Origin: Hydrogenobaculum sp. 3684
Lineage (GTDB): Bacteria; Aquificota; Aquificia; Aquificales; Aquificaceae
NCBI RefSeq assembly: GCF_000213785.1
Contig: NC_015557.1
Location: 248,001-312,000 of the forward strand
Reading direction: 5' to 3'
DNA length: 64,000 nt
Within the stretch, counting starts at the first letter, position 1. Each line of letters starts with the position of its first letter. Below the pieces are notes generated by a model. The model saw only the letters and a program-made list of their open reading frames with translations. It did not search any database and had not been told where the DNA came from. Positions 1-8,577 of this stretch are shown here, piece by piece. The translations under genes and the position numbers were made by a program.

Positions 1-1
1 T

Positions 2-526
2 GTTGGTGGTGCTACATATTTACCTATTAAGCTAAACCCAGCTGGTGTTATACCTATTATATTTGCTCAATCTCTTTTAATTGTTCCTTCTACAATACTA
101 GGATTTATAAAAAATCCTATAGCTCAGTCTATACACGATGCTTTTAATCCTCTTTCTTTGCCTTACAATTTTGCTTACGTGGTACTAATAATATTTTTTA
201 CATATTTTTATACAGCTGTTTTGATTAACCCATACGATGTGGCTGAGAATTTGAAAAAAGCGAATGGTTTTATACCAGGCGTAAGGCCAGGTCAACAAAC
301 TGTAAAGTTTTTTGAAAGTGTTATCAACAGATTGGTTATTATAGGAGCTGTTTTCTTGTCAGTAGTGGCTATTGTACCTTTGTTTTTGACGGTTTGGCTA
401 AAAGTACCTTTTTACTTTGGTGGTACTACCGCTCTTATAGTGGTTGGAGTAGCTCTTGATACTTTAAATCAAATAGATGCTCAAATAATAACTAAAAAGT
501 ATAAAGCTTATACGAGGAAAAAATGA
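2..526 (+). CDS. secY: SecY preprotein translocase subunit, C-terminal part
   Basis: This is the 3' end of the gene for SecY, the channel subunit of the SecYEG translocase in the inner membrane. The reading frame is open from base 2 and gives 174 residues. It begins within the conserved stretch LPIKLNPAGVIPIIFA and continues through the last transmembrane helices. The cytoplasmic loop motif NGFIPGVRPG is present. The start lies outside the window. The stop codon overlaps the adk start by 4 nt (ATGA), as expected for the end of the ribosomal protein/sec operon. Identification is firm. Confidence 0.95.
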   Translation, partial: VGGATYLPIKLNPAGVIPIIFAQSLLIVPSTILGFIKNPIAQSIHDAFNPLSLPYNFAYVVLIIFFTYFYTAVLINPYDVAENLKKANGFIPGVRPGQQTVKFFESVINRLVIIGAVFLSVVAIVPLFLTVWLKVPFYFGGTTALIVVGVALDTLNQIDAQIITKKYKAYTRKK

Positions 527-1161
527 TGATTTTGGTGTTGTTAGGTCCTCCTGGTTCTGGTAAAGGTACACAAGGGGCTCTTTTGAAAAATAGGCTTGGT
601 TTTGAGCACATATCTACTGGTGATATGCTAAGAGCCGAAGTGTCTAAGAAATCTCCTCTCGGTCTAAAGGCTGAGGAGTATATGAAGCAGGGACTTTTGG
701 TGCCGGATGATTTAATTATAGCCATGATAAAAAATATTTTGATTCAAGCCCCTAATAAGAATTATGTTTTCGATGGGTTTCCAAGAAATGTAAATCAGGC
801 GGAAGCTTTTGAAACAATGCTAAATACTATGGGATTACAAGTAGATAAGGTATTTTACTTTGATCTAGACGATGATGTTATAATAAAACGTCTTTCTGGT
901 AGAAGAGTGTGTCCAAAGTGCGGCGCCACTTACAATATTTATTATCAAAAGCCCAAAAATGATACTTTATGCGATAACGATGCTACACCTCTAATTCAAA
1001 GAGACGATGATAAAGAAGAGGTTATAGCAAATAGACTGAGAGTCTACAAAGAACAAACCTTTCCGCTCATAGAGTATTACAAATCAAAAAACAAGCTTTT
1101 TGTGGTATCTGCTAATGGTACCCAAGAAGAGGTATTTGAAAAACTAAAAAGTATGTTATGA
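523..1161 (+). CDS. adk: Adenylate kinase with zinc-binding LID
   Basis: Adenylate kinase interconverts ATP + AMP and 2 ADP in the cytoplasm. The 212-residue product has the P-loop GPPGSGKGTQ at residues 8-17 and the AMP-binding FDGFPRN motif near residue 83. The long-form LID carries C130, C133, C150 and D153, the Cys3-Asp zinc site known from Gram-positive and thermophilic enzymes. The start overlaps the secY stop. A second ATG follows immediately at 526 and could equally be used. secY-adk-map order is typical of bacteria. Confidence 0.95.
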   Translation: MMILVLLGPPGSGKGTQGALLKNRLGFEHISTGDMLRAEVSKKSPLGLKAEEYMKQGLLVPDDLIIAMIKNILIQAPNKNYVFDGFPRNVNQAEAFETMLNTMGLQVDKVFYFDLDDDVIIKRLSGRRVCPKCGATYNIYYQKPKNDTLCDNDATPLIQRDDDKEEVIANRLRVYKEQTFPLIEYYKSKNKLFVVSANGTQEEVFEKLKSML

Positions 1162-1931
1162 TAGAGCTTTATTCAAAATCTGAGATAGAAAAGATAAAAA
1201 AAGCTTGTCAAATAGTTAGTGATGTGCTAAAATATATAGCTTCTATGGTAAAGCCAGGAGTTATAACTTACGATTTAGAGATGGCGGCTAGAGAAAAGAC
1301 TAAAGAGCTTGGTGGTATACCGGCTTTTTTGAACTATCAACCACCTTTTTCTAAGAAAAAATATCCAGCTGCTTTATGTGTTTCTATAAACGATGAAGTA
1401 GTGCATGGCATTCCATCGAAAACAAAAAAAATAAAAGACGGAGACCTTGTAAGTCTTGATTTTGGCGCTATATACGATGGCTATGCAGGCGATGCAGCCA
1501 TGACGATAGGAGTTGGTAATATTTCTTTAGAAAACCAGAAACTTATCGAGGCTACTAAAAAGGCTTTGTATGAGGCTATTGCACAATGTAAACCGGGAAA
1601 CTACCTTTATAATGTATCTAAAAGCATAGAAACCGTGGCAAAAGAGTATGGTTTTGGTGTAGTGTGCGAATACGGTGGTCATGGAATAGGCAGAAATAGC
1701 CATGAGGAACCTTTTGTAGCCAATTGTACAGAGGTTATCACTTCTAAAATGAATGTGCAGTTAAAACCTGGTATGGTTATAGCCATAGAGCCTATGTTTA
1801 CCACTGGTAACGGTGCTGTTTATAAAGCAAACGATGGATGGACTATAAAAGCAAAGGGTAAGTACGCTTGTCATTTTGAGCATACGGTAGCTATACTTGA
1901 AGAGGGTCCTGTAGTGTTAACGGAGTGGTAA
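1158..1931 (+). CDS. map: Methionine aminopeptidase, type I
   Basis: This enzyme removes the N-terminal methionine from nascent proteins. The 257-residue length fits type Ia without an N-terminal extension. The metal ligands are recognisable in order: Asp in [10 protein letters not shown] and AGDAAMT, His in [13 protein letters not shown], Glu in IAIEPMFT, and the terminal Glu in HFEHTVAI. The gene overlaps adk by 4 nt (ATGA), which suggests translational coupling. It is followed after one base by infA. Confidence 0.95.
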   Translation: MIELYSKSEIEKIKKACQIVSDVLKYIASMVKPGVITYDLEMAAREKTKELGGIPAFLNYQPPFSKKKYPAALCVSINDEVVHGIPSKTKKIKDGDLVSLDFGAIYDGYAGDAAMTIGVGNISLENQKLIEATKKALYEAIAQCKPGNYLYNVSKSIETVAKEYGFGVVCEYGGHGIGRNSHEEPFVANCTEVITSKMNVQLKPGMVIAIEPMFTTGNGAVYKANDGWTIKAKGKYACHFEHTVAILEEGPVVLTEW

Positions 1932-1932
1932 T

Positions 1933-2175
1933 ATGGCAAAGAAGAACAAGAACCAAGAACCAGAAAAAGAAAAGGGCATCGTGTTTGAAGGTGTTATAGA
2001 AGAGGCTCTTCCAAATGCTATGTTTAGAGTTAAATTGGACAATGGGCATACTATAATAGCCCACGTGTCTGGTAAGATGAGGATTCATTTTATAAAGCTC
2101 TTACCAGGTGATAGGGTTAAGGTGGAAATGACACCTTACGATCTTACGAAAGGTAGAATTATTTATAGAGTTTAG
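1933..2175 (+). CDS. infA: Translation initiation factor IF-1
   Basis: IF-1 is a single S1/OB-fold protein that occupies the ribosomal A site during initiation. The 80-residue product has the family motifs [16 protein letters not shown] and a C-terminal [10 protein letters not shown] lysine/glutamate-rich N-terminal extension of about 9 residues ([14 protein letters not shown]) makes it slightly longer than the usual 72 residues. It follows map by one base and precedes rpmJ, the standard order. Confidence 0.95.
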   Translation: MAKKNKNQEPEKEKGIVFEGVIEEALPNAMFRVKLDNGHTIIAHVSGKMRIHFIKLLPGDRVKVEMTPYDLTKGRIIYRV

Positions 2176-2184
2176 GAGGCTTTT

Positions 2185-2298
2185 ATGAAGGTAAGACCAT
2201 CTGTAAAACCGATATGTCCAAAGTGTAAGATTATAAGAAGGAAAAAACGTGTTATGGTGATTTGTGAAAATCCTAAGCATAAGCAAAGGCAAGGTTAA
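2185..2298 (+). CDS. rpmJ: 50S ribosomal protein L36 (zinc-binding form)
   Basis: L36 is the smallest protein of the large ribosomal subunit. The 37-residue frame reads [17 protein letters not shown] and ends KHKQRQG. C11, C14, C27 and H32 form the zinc site of the C+ paralogue. A clear Shine-Dalgarno (TAGGAGG, ending at 2179) sits in front of the ATG. It lies between infA and rpsM as in most bacteria. Confidence 0.95.
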   Translation: MKVRPSVKPICPKCKIIRRKKRVMVICENPKHKQRQG

Positions 2299-2312
2299 GC
2301 TGGAGGTTTTAT

Positions 2313-2693
2313 ATGGCTAGAATAGCAGGTGTTGATTTACCAGATCATAAGAAATTGGAAGTGGCGTTGACATACATTTATGGCATAGGTTGGTCTAAGG
2401 CTAGAGAGGTTTGTGAGCAAACTGGTATACCGTCTACAAAGAGACTTGGTGAACTTACGCCGGAAGAGTTAAATCAATTAAGAAGGTATATAGAGCAAAA
2501 TATAAAAGTTGAAGGTGATTTAAGAAGAGAAGTGCAGTTAAATATAAAAAGGTTGGTAGATATAGGTACCTATAGAGGCCTTAGACATGTTAGAGGGCTA
2601 CCGGTAAGAGGTCAGCAAACCAAGACAAACGCTAGAACCAGAAAAGGAAAGAGAAAAGGTACCGTTGCCAACAAGAAGAAGGTAACAAAGTAA
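2313..2693 (+). CDS. rpsM: 30S ribosomal protein S13
   Basis: S13 lies in the head of the small subunit and contacts the P-site tRNA. The 126-residue product begins [14 protein letters not shown]. It contains the helix-two-turn-helix region and the conserved [19 protein letters not shown] near the C-terminus. The start is preceded by a GGAGG Shine-Dalgarno. It heads the rpsM-rpsK-rpsD-rpoA-rplQ block. Confidence 0.95.
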   Translation: MARIAGVDLPDHKKLEVALTYIYGIGWSKAREVCEQTGIPSTKRLGELTPEELNQLRRYIEQNIKVEGDLRREVQLNIKRLVDIGTYRGLRHVRGLPVRGQQTKTNARTRKGKRKGTVANKKKVTK

Positions 2694-2705
2694 GGAGGTT
2701 TTGTA

Positions 2706-3098
2706 ATGGCTAAGAAAAGGACTAAAGAAACAAAGAAAGAAAAGCGTAATGTAAGCAGTGGGATAGTACATATTTACAGTACATTTAACAACACTATAGT
2801 AACTGTAACTGATCCTCTTGGAAATACTTTAGCTTGGGAATCCGGTGGTACCACTGGTTTTAAGGGTACTAGAAAAGGTACTCCTTATGCTGCTCAAGTA
2901 GCTGCTCAGAAGGCTATAAAGAAAGCTATGAACGAATATGGTTTACAGGAAGCAGAGGTTTGGGTAAAGGGCCCAGGTGCCGGTAGAGAATCTGCTATAA
3001 GATCTATCCAAGCCGCCGGCGTTAAAATAAAGGCTATAAGGGATGTTACCCCCATACCTCACAACGGTTGTAGACCAACTTCTAGAAGGAGAGTGTGA
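2706..3098 (+). CDS. rpsK: 30S ribosomal protein S11
   Basis: S11 forms part of the platform of the small subunit near the Shine-Dalgarno/anti-Shine-Dalgarno helix. The 130-residue product shows [27 protein letters not shown] and the C-terminal [18 protein letters not shown]. The N-terminus is lysine-rich. A strong AAGGAGG precedes the start. It follows rpsM after 12 bases. Confidence 0.95.
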   Translation: MAKKRTKETKKEKRNVSSGIVHIYSTFNNTIVTVTDPLGNTLAWESGGTTGFKGTRKGTPYAAQVAAQKAIKKAMNEYGLQEAEVWVKGPGAGRESAIRSIQAAGVKIKAIRDVTPIPHNGCRPTSRRRV

Positions 3099-3101
3099 TA
3101 T

Positions 3102-3725
3102 ATGGGAAGAAAAATACAAGCTTGGTCTAAAGTAGATAGAAGGTTTGGCGTTGTTGTTTCAGGGAAGTTAAGCGGCAACAAGATTTTAACCAGAAGAAAT
3201 TTCCCACCAGGTCAACACGGTAGAACCAAAGGTCGTAGGGCTAAATCTACAGAGTTTGGGCTTAGGTTAAATGAAAAACAAAAACTTAAAATGTTGTACG
3301 GTGGTTTAAGAGAGTCTCAATTTAGAAAGTACTTTGATAAAGCTTCAAAGGCAAAAGGTAATACAGCTTCTGTAATGATAGAGCTTTTAGAAAGACGCTT
3401 AGATAACGTAGTTTATAGATTGGGTATAGCTTGTACCAGAAGGCAAGCTCGTCAGTTTGTAGTACATGGCCATATAATGGTAAACGGAAAGAAAGTTGAC
3501 ATACCATCCTATCAGGTAAACGTTGGAGATATAATAGAGGTGTACTCTAAAGATATACCTCAGATAAGGCAAAACCTTGAAAACCTTGATCCAAGAAGCG
3601 TACCTCACTGGCTTGAAATAGATAAAGATAATTTTAGAGGTAAAGTTGTGGATAAACCTAAGGATGTTGTTTTGGAAGTGCCTATAAACATGCAGTACAT
3701 CATTGAGTATTATTCAAGGGTGTAA
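3102..3725 (+). CDS. rpsD: 30S ribosomal protein S4
   Basis: S4 is a primary 16S rRNA-binding assembly protein. The 207-residue product contains FPPGQHG and an S4 RNA-binding domain at about residues 93-155 (ERRLDNVVYRLGIACTRRQA). The N-terminal region lacks the cysteine cluster of the zinc-binding form, so this is the C-minus type. It starts 3 bases after rpsK. S4 sometimes autoregulates such operons, but no leader structure was identified here. Confidence 0.95.
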   Translation: MGRKIQAWSKVDRRFGVVVSGKLSGNKILTRRNFPPGQHGRTKGRRAKSTEFGLRLNEKQKLKMLYGGLRESQFRKYFDKASKAKGNTASVMIELLERRLDNVVYRLGIACTRRQARQFVVHGHIMVNGKKVDIPSYQVNVGDIIEVYSKDIPQIRQNLENLDPRSVPHWLEIDKDNFRGKVVDKPKDVVLEVPINMQYIIEYYSRV

Positions 3726-3735
3726 GGGGAAAGAT

Positions 3736-4695
3736 ATGAAAGAGTTTATTTTTCCGATGAAAATATATTGGGAAGAAAAAGATAAAAATTACGGTAGGTT
3801 TGTTGTGGAACCCTTAGAAAGGGGCTATGGCACCACAATAGGCAATGCTCTTAGAAGGGTTTTACTCTCTTCTATATACGGTAGTGCTATCACCGCTGTA
3901 AAGATAGAAGGTGTTCAACACGAGTTTTCTACTATTGAAGGTGTCCAAGAAGATGTTTTACAGATTATAGCAAATCTTAAAAATGTTAGATTTGACTTGA
4001 AAGATTCTGATTTAGAGATTTTATATTTAGAAAAAAATGCGCCAGGTGTTGTTTTAGCTTCCGATATCAAAACTCCTCCAAATGTCACCATTATAAACAA
4101 AGATGCTTACATTGCTACGATAAACTCTGCTAATACAACTCTTAAAATGGAAATACGTATAGAAAGAGGCAAAGGTTATGTCATGTCTGATGAAATGGAG
4201 CAAATAGGAGAAGCTGGATGGATAGTGCTTGATGCTGATTTTTCTCCTATAAAAGTTGTAGCTTTTAGAGTAGAGGCTACTAGAGTAGGCGATAGAACAG
4301 ATTACGATAAGCTTACTTTTGAGCTTACCACTAACGGTGTTGTATCTCCAGAGACTGCTGTTCAACAAGCTGTAGAACTTATAGTGAAACATATGAACAT
4401 GCTTACAAATATATCCTATGAAGTACCTACTTTGCCAGAGCCTATGCCCCCTGATGAGCTAATGGAAAAACTTACATTTTCTATAGAAGAGCTTGATATT
4501 TCTCAAAGAGCTTTAAATTCACTAAAAAGAATAGGGGTAACTACCATAGGAGAACTTGTACAGCTTACAGAGGATGAGCTTAAAAGCTCTAAAAACATAG
4601 GTAGAAAAGCTTTGACCGAGATAAAAGAAGCTCTTAAAAATATGGGTTTTTCTTTAGGTATGAACATAGGAGAACAAAGAGGTTCAGAGGTGTAA
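3736..4695 (+). CDS. rpoA: RNA polymerase alpha subunit
   Basis: The alpha subunit scaffolds RNA polymerase assembly, and its C-terminal domain contacts UP elements and activators. The 319-residue product has the N-terminal dimerisation domain ([14 protein letters not shown]). Its C-terminal helix-hairpin-helix domain carries [11 protein letters not shown] and [16 protein letters not shown] chose ATG 3736 because GGGGAAAG lies just before it and the protein then begins MKEFIFPMK; the frame is open to an ATG at 3703, inside rpsD. Confidence 0.95.
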   Translation: MKEFIFPMKIYWEEKDKNYGRFVVEPLERGYGTTIGNALRRVLLSSIYGSAITAVKIEGVQHEFSTIEGVQEDVLQIIANLKNVRFDLKDSDLEILYLEKNAPGVVLASDIKTPPNVTIINKDAYIATINSANTTLKMEIRIERGKGYVMSDEMEQIGEAGWIVLDADFSPIKVVAFRVEATRVGDRTDYDKLTFELTTNGVVSPETAVQQAVELIVKHMNMLTNISYEVPTLPEPMPPDELMEKLTFSIEELDISQRALNSLKRIGVTTIGELVQLTEDELKSSKNIGRKALTEIKEALKNMGFSLGMNIGEQRGSEV

Positions 4696-4699
4696 TGGT

Positions 4700-5056
4700 A
4701 TGAGACATAGAGTTAAGAAAAAACATTTTAGTAGAACTGCTGAACAAAGAACCGCTTTGATGAGGTCTTTGGCAAGGTCTCTAATATTGTTTGAGAAGAT
4801 AGAAAGCTCTGAAGCCAAGTTAAAGGCTTTAAGACCGTTTGTGGAAAGGCTTATAACACTAGCTAAGAAAGGCGATTTGGCTTCTAGGAGAAGGGCTTTG
4901 TCGCTTCTTCCAGATAAAGAGGCAATTAGAAAGCTTTTTACAGAACTAGCTCCTAGGTTTGAAGGAAGGAACGGTGGTTACACAAGGATCGTTAAGCTAC
5001 CAAACCGGAAGCCAGGAGATAGTACAGAGCTTGCAATAATAGAGTTTGTTGAATGA
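4700..5056 (+). CDS. rplQ: 50S ribosomal protein L17
   Basis: L17 is a large-subunit protein near the exit tunnel. The 118-residue product begins [17 protein letters not shown]. It contains the conserved KLRPFVE-like segment ([16 protein letters not shown]) and ends with [23 protein letters not shown]. It follows rpoA closely. Its stop overlaps the yggT start by ATGA. Confidence 0.94.
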   Translation: MRHRVKKKHFSRTAEQRTALMRSLARSLILFEKIESSEAKLKALRPFVERLITLAKKGDLASRRRALSLLPDKEAIRKLFTELAPRFEGRNGGYTRIVKLPNRKPGDSTELAIIEFVE

Positions 5057-5289
5057 TAGCAAGACTTCTAGACGCTCTTATTGAGGTTTATATAATTTTT
5101 GTAATTATATATTCTCTTGGCTCTTGGTTTCCGCAATTTACAAACAACAGTTTTTTTGATTTTTTAGCAAGGATAATAGAGCCACCTCTTGAGGTTATAA
5201 GAAAGGTTATACCACCTATGGCTGGGCTTGATTTGTCCCCAGCGGCGCTTATATTTATATTGGTGGTATTGCAGCATATTTTGAGATAG
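5053..5289 (+). CDS. YggT-family small membrane protein
   Basis: This 78-residue protein has two hydrophobic helices, at about residues 5-25 and 58-77. It has the YggT-family pattern LGSWFPQF followed by [19 protein letters not shown]. The family is usually found near cell-division or envelope genes and its biochemical role is not settled. The 4-nt overlap with rplQ suggests co-expression with the ribosomal operon. It ends 26 bases before ffh. Confidence 0.8.
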   Translation: MIARLLDALIEVYIIFVIIYSLGSWFPQFTNNSFFDFLARIIEPPLEVIRKVIPPMAGLDLSPAALIFILVVLQHILR

Positions 5290-5299
5290 CGTCATATTA

Positions 5300-5308
5300 T
5301 GGTATAAT
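5300..5308 (+). promoter_or_regulatory. Extended -10 promoter for leaderless ffh mRNA
   Basis: TGGTATAAT is a perfect extended -10 element. A TTGAGA -35 lies at 5281-5286, 16 bases upstream of the hexamer. The hexamer ends 7 nt before the ffh ATG, so the predicted transcript begins at or next to the A of the start codon. There is no Shine-Dalgarno sequence. Confidence 0.75.
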
Positions 5309-5315
5309 ATAGGCT

Positions 5316-6623
5316 ATGCTGGAACTTTTAACGGAAAAGATTAGCGGGAGTTTAGAGAAGCTAAAAGGTGCTAAAAAGTTAAACGAAAAGTTAGTTAACG
5401 ATACACTTAGAGACATTAGAGCTGCTTTGTTGGAAGCTGATGTAGATTACGATGTAGCAAAAGATTTTATTAAAAGACTAAGAGAACGTATTTTTTCTGA
5501 AGAGATAAAAACCCACCTATCCCCCACGGATATGATTATAATGAGCGTTTACGATGAGCTTGTTAAAACGCTTGGGGGAAATGCTTCTCCTTTAGAAGAA
5601 GGGGTGGTAATGTTTGTTGGTCTTCAAGGTACTGGTAAAACTACAACAATAGGTAAGCTGGCAAACCTCATGAAGAAAAACGGTAGAAGCGTTATGACAG
5701 TATCTACAGACGTAAGAAGACCAGCAGCCATGCTTCAATTAAAGCGTGTATCTGAGTTAGCGGGTGTAGAATATTTAGAATTTAGTCCAGACAAAAACCC
5801 TGTTGATATAGCCAAAGAGGCGTTTGAGGCTTTTAAAAGCAAAAAATACGATTATTTGTTTTTAGACACCGCCGGTAGGCTTCATATAGATAACGAATTG
5901 ATGGAAGAGTTAAGAGCTATCAAAGAAGCTGTAAAGCCGTCTGAGGTTATATACGTAGCCGATAGCATGCAAGGGCAAGAAGCTCTCTCTGTAGCAAAAA
6001 CTTTTAACGAAGTTGTAGGGCTTACTGGAGCTATTCTTACCAAAATGGATGGTGATACCAGAGGTGGCGTAGCGCTTTCTATAAAAGATGCCATAGGTAT
6101 CCCCATAAAGTATATAGGTGTGGGTGAAAAGTTAGAGGATATAGATCAGTTTTATCCAGATAGAATTGCTCAAAGGATATTAGGTCTTGGTGATTTGCAA
6201 AGTCTTATAGAGAAAGCCGAGCAGGTTATTAGTGAGGATGAGGCTCAAGCTATAACCTATAAAATGATGAGAGGTGAGTTTGATTTAAATGACTTGAAGA
6301 AAAATATAAGTTTTATGATGAATATGGGTCCTCTTGATAAAGTGCTTTCAATGTTACCAGGGGTTGGTTCCCAACTGAAAAATATAAAGATTGATCAAAA
6401 GATATTTAAACGTATTATAGCTATGATAGATTCTATGACTCCTGAAGAAAGGGCAAATCCAAACATTATAAACTTAAGTCGTAAACAAAGGATAGCCAAA
6501 GGTAGCGGTACTACCGTTTCCGATGTTAACAAGCTTTTAAAACAATATCAGGATATGAAAAAGATGATTAGAAAGCTGAAAAATCAAAAATCACCGTTTG
6601 GTGGTTTGGGGCTTCCGTTTTAA
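5316..6623 (+). CDS. ffh: Signal recognition particle protein Ffh
   Basis: Ffh is the SRP54 GTPase that binds 4.5S RNA and hydrophobic signal sequences and delivers ribosomes to FtsY. The 435-residue product has an N domain, then the G domain with GLQGTGKTTTIGKLA, the DTAGRLH motif and TKMDGDTRGG. A methionine-rich M domain follows from about residue 300 and ends FGGLGLPF. It has its own promoter with the start codon at the predicted transcription start. It probably heads ffh-rpsP-khpA. Confidence 0.95.
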   Translation: MLELLTEKISGSLEKLKGAKKLNEKLVNDTLRDIRAALLEADVDYDVAKDFIKRLRERIFSEEIKTHLSPTDMIIMSVYDELVKTLGGNASPLEEGVVMFVGLQGTGKTTTIGKLANLMKKNGRSVMTVSTDVRRPAAMLQLKRVSELAGVEYLEFSPDKNPVDIAKEAFEAFKSKKYDYLFLDTAGRLHIDNELMEELRAIKEAVKPSEVIYVADSMQGQEALSVAKTFNEVVGLTGAILTKMDGDTRGGVALSIKDAIGIPIKYIGVGEKLEDIDQFYPDRIAQRILGLGDLQSLIEKAEQVISEDEAQAITYKMMRGEFDLNDLKKNISFMMNMGPLDKVLSMLPGVGSQLKNIKIDQKIFKRIIAMIDSMTPEERANPNIINLSRKQRIAKGSGTTVSDVNKLLKQYQDMKKMIRKLKNQKSPFGGLGLPF

Positions 6624-6625
6624 CT

Positions 6626-6721
6626 ATGAAGAATATTTCAAATATAAATATCGCCAGAGTGGTAGGCGATTACAAATATCCACTCTATTTGGTTGTTAAA
6701 AGCCAAATAAAAGGGTACTGA
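6626..6721 (+). CDS. Possible 31-residue small protein between ffh and rpsP
   Basis: An ATG two bases after the ffh stop opens a 31-codon frame (starts MKNISNINIARVVGDYKY, ends SQIKGY). It fills the ffh-rpsP gap almost exactly, its stop lying 3 bases before the rpsP TTG. No clear Shine-Dalgarno is visible, but the same holds for many genes here. I recognise no family. Its fit between two co-transcribed genes suggests translation or a role in coupling, but it may be chance. Confidence 0.3.
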   Translation: MKNISNINIARVVGDYKYPLYLVVKSQIKGY

Positions 6722-6724
6722 GCT

Positions 6725-6976
6725 TTGGTAAAGATAAGATTGGCTAGATTTGGTAGAACACATCATCCTATATATAGGATAGTGGCTATGGATTCAAAGT
6801 CCCCAAGAGAGGGGCATTATTTGGATATTTTAGGCACCTACGATCCAAAATCTGGCAACGTAATAAACTTAAACAAAGAAGCCATAGATCAATGGATTAA
6901 AAAGGGTGCTCAGCTTTCCGATAGGGTGAAAGCTATCTTGAAACAAACCAACGCTAACGTTAATGCAAATTCTTAA
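6725..6976 (+). CDS. rpsP: 30S ribosomal protein S16
   Basis: S16 is a small-subunit assembly protein. The 83-residue product begins MVKIRLARFGRTHHPIYRIV and contains SPREGHYLDILGTYDP, both diagnostic. The start codon is TTG at 6725, fixed by the conserved N-terminus. An AAAAGGG stretch upstream may serve as a weak Shine-Dalgarno. ffh-rpsP-khpA order is conserved in many bacteria, but the usual rimM and trmD do not follow here. Confidence 0.93.
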   Translation: MVKIRLARFGRTHHPIYRIVAMDSKSPREGHYLDILGTYDPKSGNVINLNKEAIDQWIKKGAQLSDRVKAILKQTNANVNANS

Positions 6977-6989
6977 CAGGAGGTAACGT

Positions 6990-7229
6990 ATGAGTCAAGC
7001 TAAAGACCTTGTGGAAATCTTCGCAAAAAGCCTAGTAGAGGACGTATCAAAGGTGAACGTAGTTGAGGTCGAGGGAGAGCAAACCGTTGTTATAGAGCTA
7101 AGGGTTGGCCCTCAAGATATAGGTAAGGTCATAGGTAAACAAGGGCGCATAGCTAAGGCCCTGAGAACGCTTGTATCGGCTATGGGTAGAAAAAGCGGCA
7201 AAAAATATATGTTAGAGATTATAGAGTAA
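6990..7229 (+). CDS. khpA: KH-domain RNA-binding protein KhpA (YlqC family)
   Basis: This is a small single-KH RNA-binding protein, 79 residues long. The KH signature GxxG appears as IGKVIGKQGRIAKALR at about residues 45-60. It is preceded by a strong CAGGAGGT Shine-Dalgarno 5 bases from the ATG. KhpA proteins act with KhpB in small-RNA and cell-size regulation in some bacteria; the role here is inferred from the family. A terminator follows. Confidence 0.88.
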   Translation: MSQAKDLVEIFAKSLVEDVSKVNVVEVEGEQTVVIELRVGPQDIGKVIGKQGRIAKALRTLVSAMGRKSGKKYMLEIIE

Positions 7230-7245
7230 TAATTCATAAGACTAT

Positions 7246-7275
7246 CCGCCCATTAAATGTGGGCGGTGTTTGTTG
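7246..7275 (+). terminator. Intrinsic terminator after khpA
   Basis: CCGCCCA (7246-7252) pairs with TGGGCGG (7260-7266) across a 7-base loop and is followed by the T-rich tract TGTTTGTT. It closes the ffh-rpsP-khpA unit. Confidence 0.8.
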
Positions 7276-7349
7276 ATAATAAAAATATATGTTGCCTATT
7301 TTATAAAATATAATATATTTATATCAAAAGATTTATAAGGAGAGACAAA

Positions 7350-8444
7350 ATGTCATTATTCTCAAAACTTAGTTTAGAACTACAAAAAGCTTTGGAGGAT
7401 GCTGGATACAAAGAACCAACACCCATTCAAAGGGATACCATTCCTTTAGCGTTGGAAGGTTACGATATCTTGGGACAAGCTGCCACCGGGACCGGGAAGA
7501 CAGGAGCTTTTGCTATACCAATAGTGGAAAAGCTTCAAAAGGGAAAACCAGGTGTTAAAGCTCTTGTGCTGACACCCACTAGAGAGCTAGCTATACAGGT
7601 AAAAGAGCAAATATACATGCTTACCAAATATAAAAGGCTTTCTTCTTACGTATTTTATGGTGGGACTTCTGTAAAACAGAATTTGGATATTTTGCAAAAT
7701 AAAAACGTGGATATCTTAATAGGAACTCCTGGACGTATAAAAGACCTTATTGATAGGAAGGCTTTAAATTTGTCAAACGTAGAATATCTTGTTTTGGATG
7801 AATTTGATCAAATGCTTGATATGGGCTTTATAGAAGACATAGAATATATAATAAGCTTCTTACCAAAAGAAAGGACCACTTATATGTTTTCTGCCACTGT
7901 GCCAAACCGTATTGAGCTTTTAGCAAAAAGATTTTTAAAGAGTGATTTCAAATTTGAGAAAGTGCCATCGGTAGAGTTAAAACCAAACATAGAAGAGAAG
8001 ATGATAAAGTTATCTTCACCTGGAGAAAAAATACACGAGCTTATGCATATAATAGACACCCATCCTATGGAAAAAATGCTTGTTTTTGTAAAAACTAAAA
8101 AAGATGCGAAAGATTTATTTTTCTTGCTTACGAAAAAAGGCATAAGAGTTCAAGCTCTTCATGGAGATCTTACGCAAAGACAAAGAGAAAAAGCTCTAAG
8201 TGCATTTAAATCTGGTGCTGTTAGCATATTGATAGCTACCGATGTTGCTGCCAGAGGCCTTGATATAAAAGACGTAGGAGTTGTAATAAACTACAACATA
8301 CCAGAAGATCCAGAGCTTTACATACATAGGATAGGAAGAACTGGTAGAATAGGCAAAAGCGGTAAAGCGTTTTCTTTAATATGTCCAGAAGATTCCAAAG
8401 CGCTTTTACGCATAAAAAAGCTTAGGTCAAAAATATCGGTTTAA
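7350..8444 (+). CDS. DEAD-box family ATP-dependent RNA helicase
   Basis: This 364-residue protein is a minimal two-RecA-domain RNA helicase. Motifs in order: Q motif (GYKEPTPIQ), motif I (AATGTGKTG), Ia (PTRELA), Ib (GTPGR), motif II written DEFD rather than DEAD, motif III (SAT), and motif VI (HRIGRTGR). There is no long C-terminal extension. It likely works in ribosome assembly or RNA turnover. A Shine-Dalgarno (AAGGAGA) precedes the start, and the upstream region 7276-7349 is AT-rich with several TATAAT-like hexamers. Confidence 0.9.
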   Translation: MSLFSKLSLELQKALEDAGYKEPTPIQRDTIPLALEGYDILGQAATGTGKTGAFAIPIVEKLQKGKPGVKALVLTPTRELAIQVKEQIYMLTKYKRLSSYVFYGGTSVKQNLDILQNKNVDILIGTPGRIKDLIDRKALNLSNVEYLVLDEFDQMLDMGFIEDIEYIISFLPKERTTYMFSATVPNRIELLAKRFLKSDFKFEKVPSVELKPNIEEKMIKLSSPGEKIHELMHIIDTHPMEKMLVFVKTKKDAKDLFFLLTKKGIRVQALHGDLTQRQREKALSAFKSGAVSILIATDVAARGLDIKDVGVVINYNIPEDPELYIHRIGRTGRIGKSGKAFSLICPEDSKALLRIKKLRSKISV

Positions 8445-8483
8445 TTTTATTTTATTTTTATGTTTATATTATAGAATATATTT

Positions 8484-8573
8484 ATGACTATTTTACTTTA
8501 TGTGTTTGCTTTTGCGATTTTTGTAAGCGCTGTGTTGTTTGTGGCGTTCGTTTTGATAAAAGCTGAAAAATAA
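8484..8573 (+). CDS. 29-residue single-helix membrane peptide
   Basis: A 29-codon frame starts MTILLYVFAFAIFVSAV and ends VLIKAEK, giving one transmembrane helix with a short charged tail. A TAGAAT hexamer at 8472-8477 ends 6 bases before the ATG, the same geometry as the leaderless promoters elsewhere in the window. It sits alone between the helicase and the convergent thiD gene. Size and composition resemble accessory subunits of respiratory complexes, but I cannot assign a family. Confidence 0.5.
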   Translation: MTILLYVFAFAIFVSAVLFVAFVLIKAEK

Positions 8574-8577
8574 AAAA

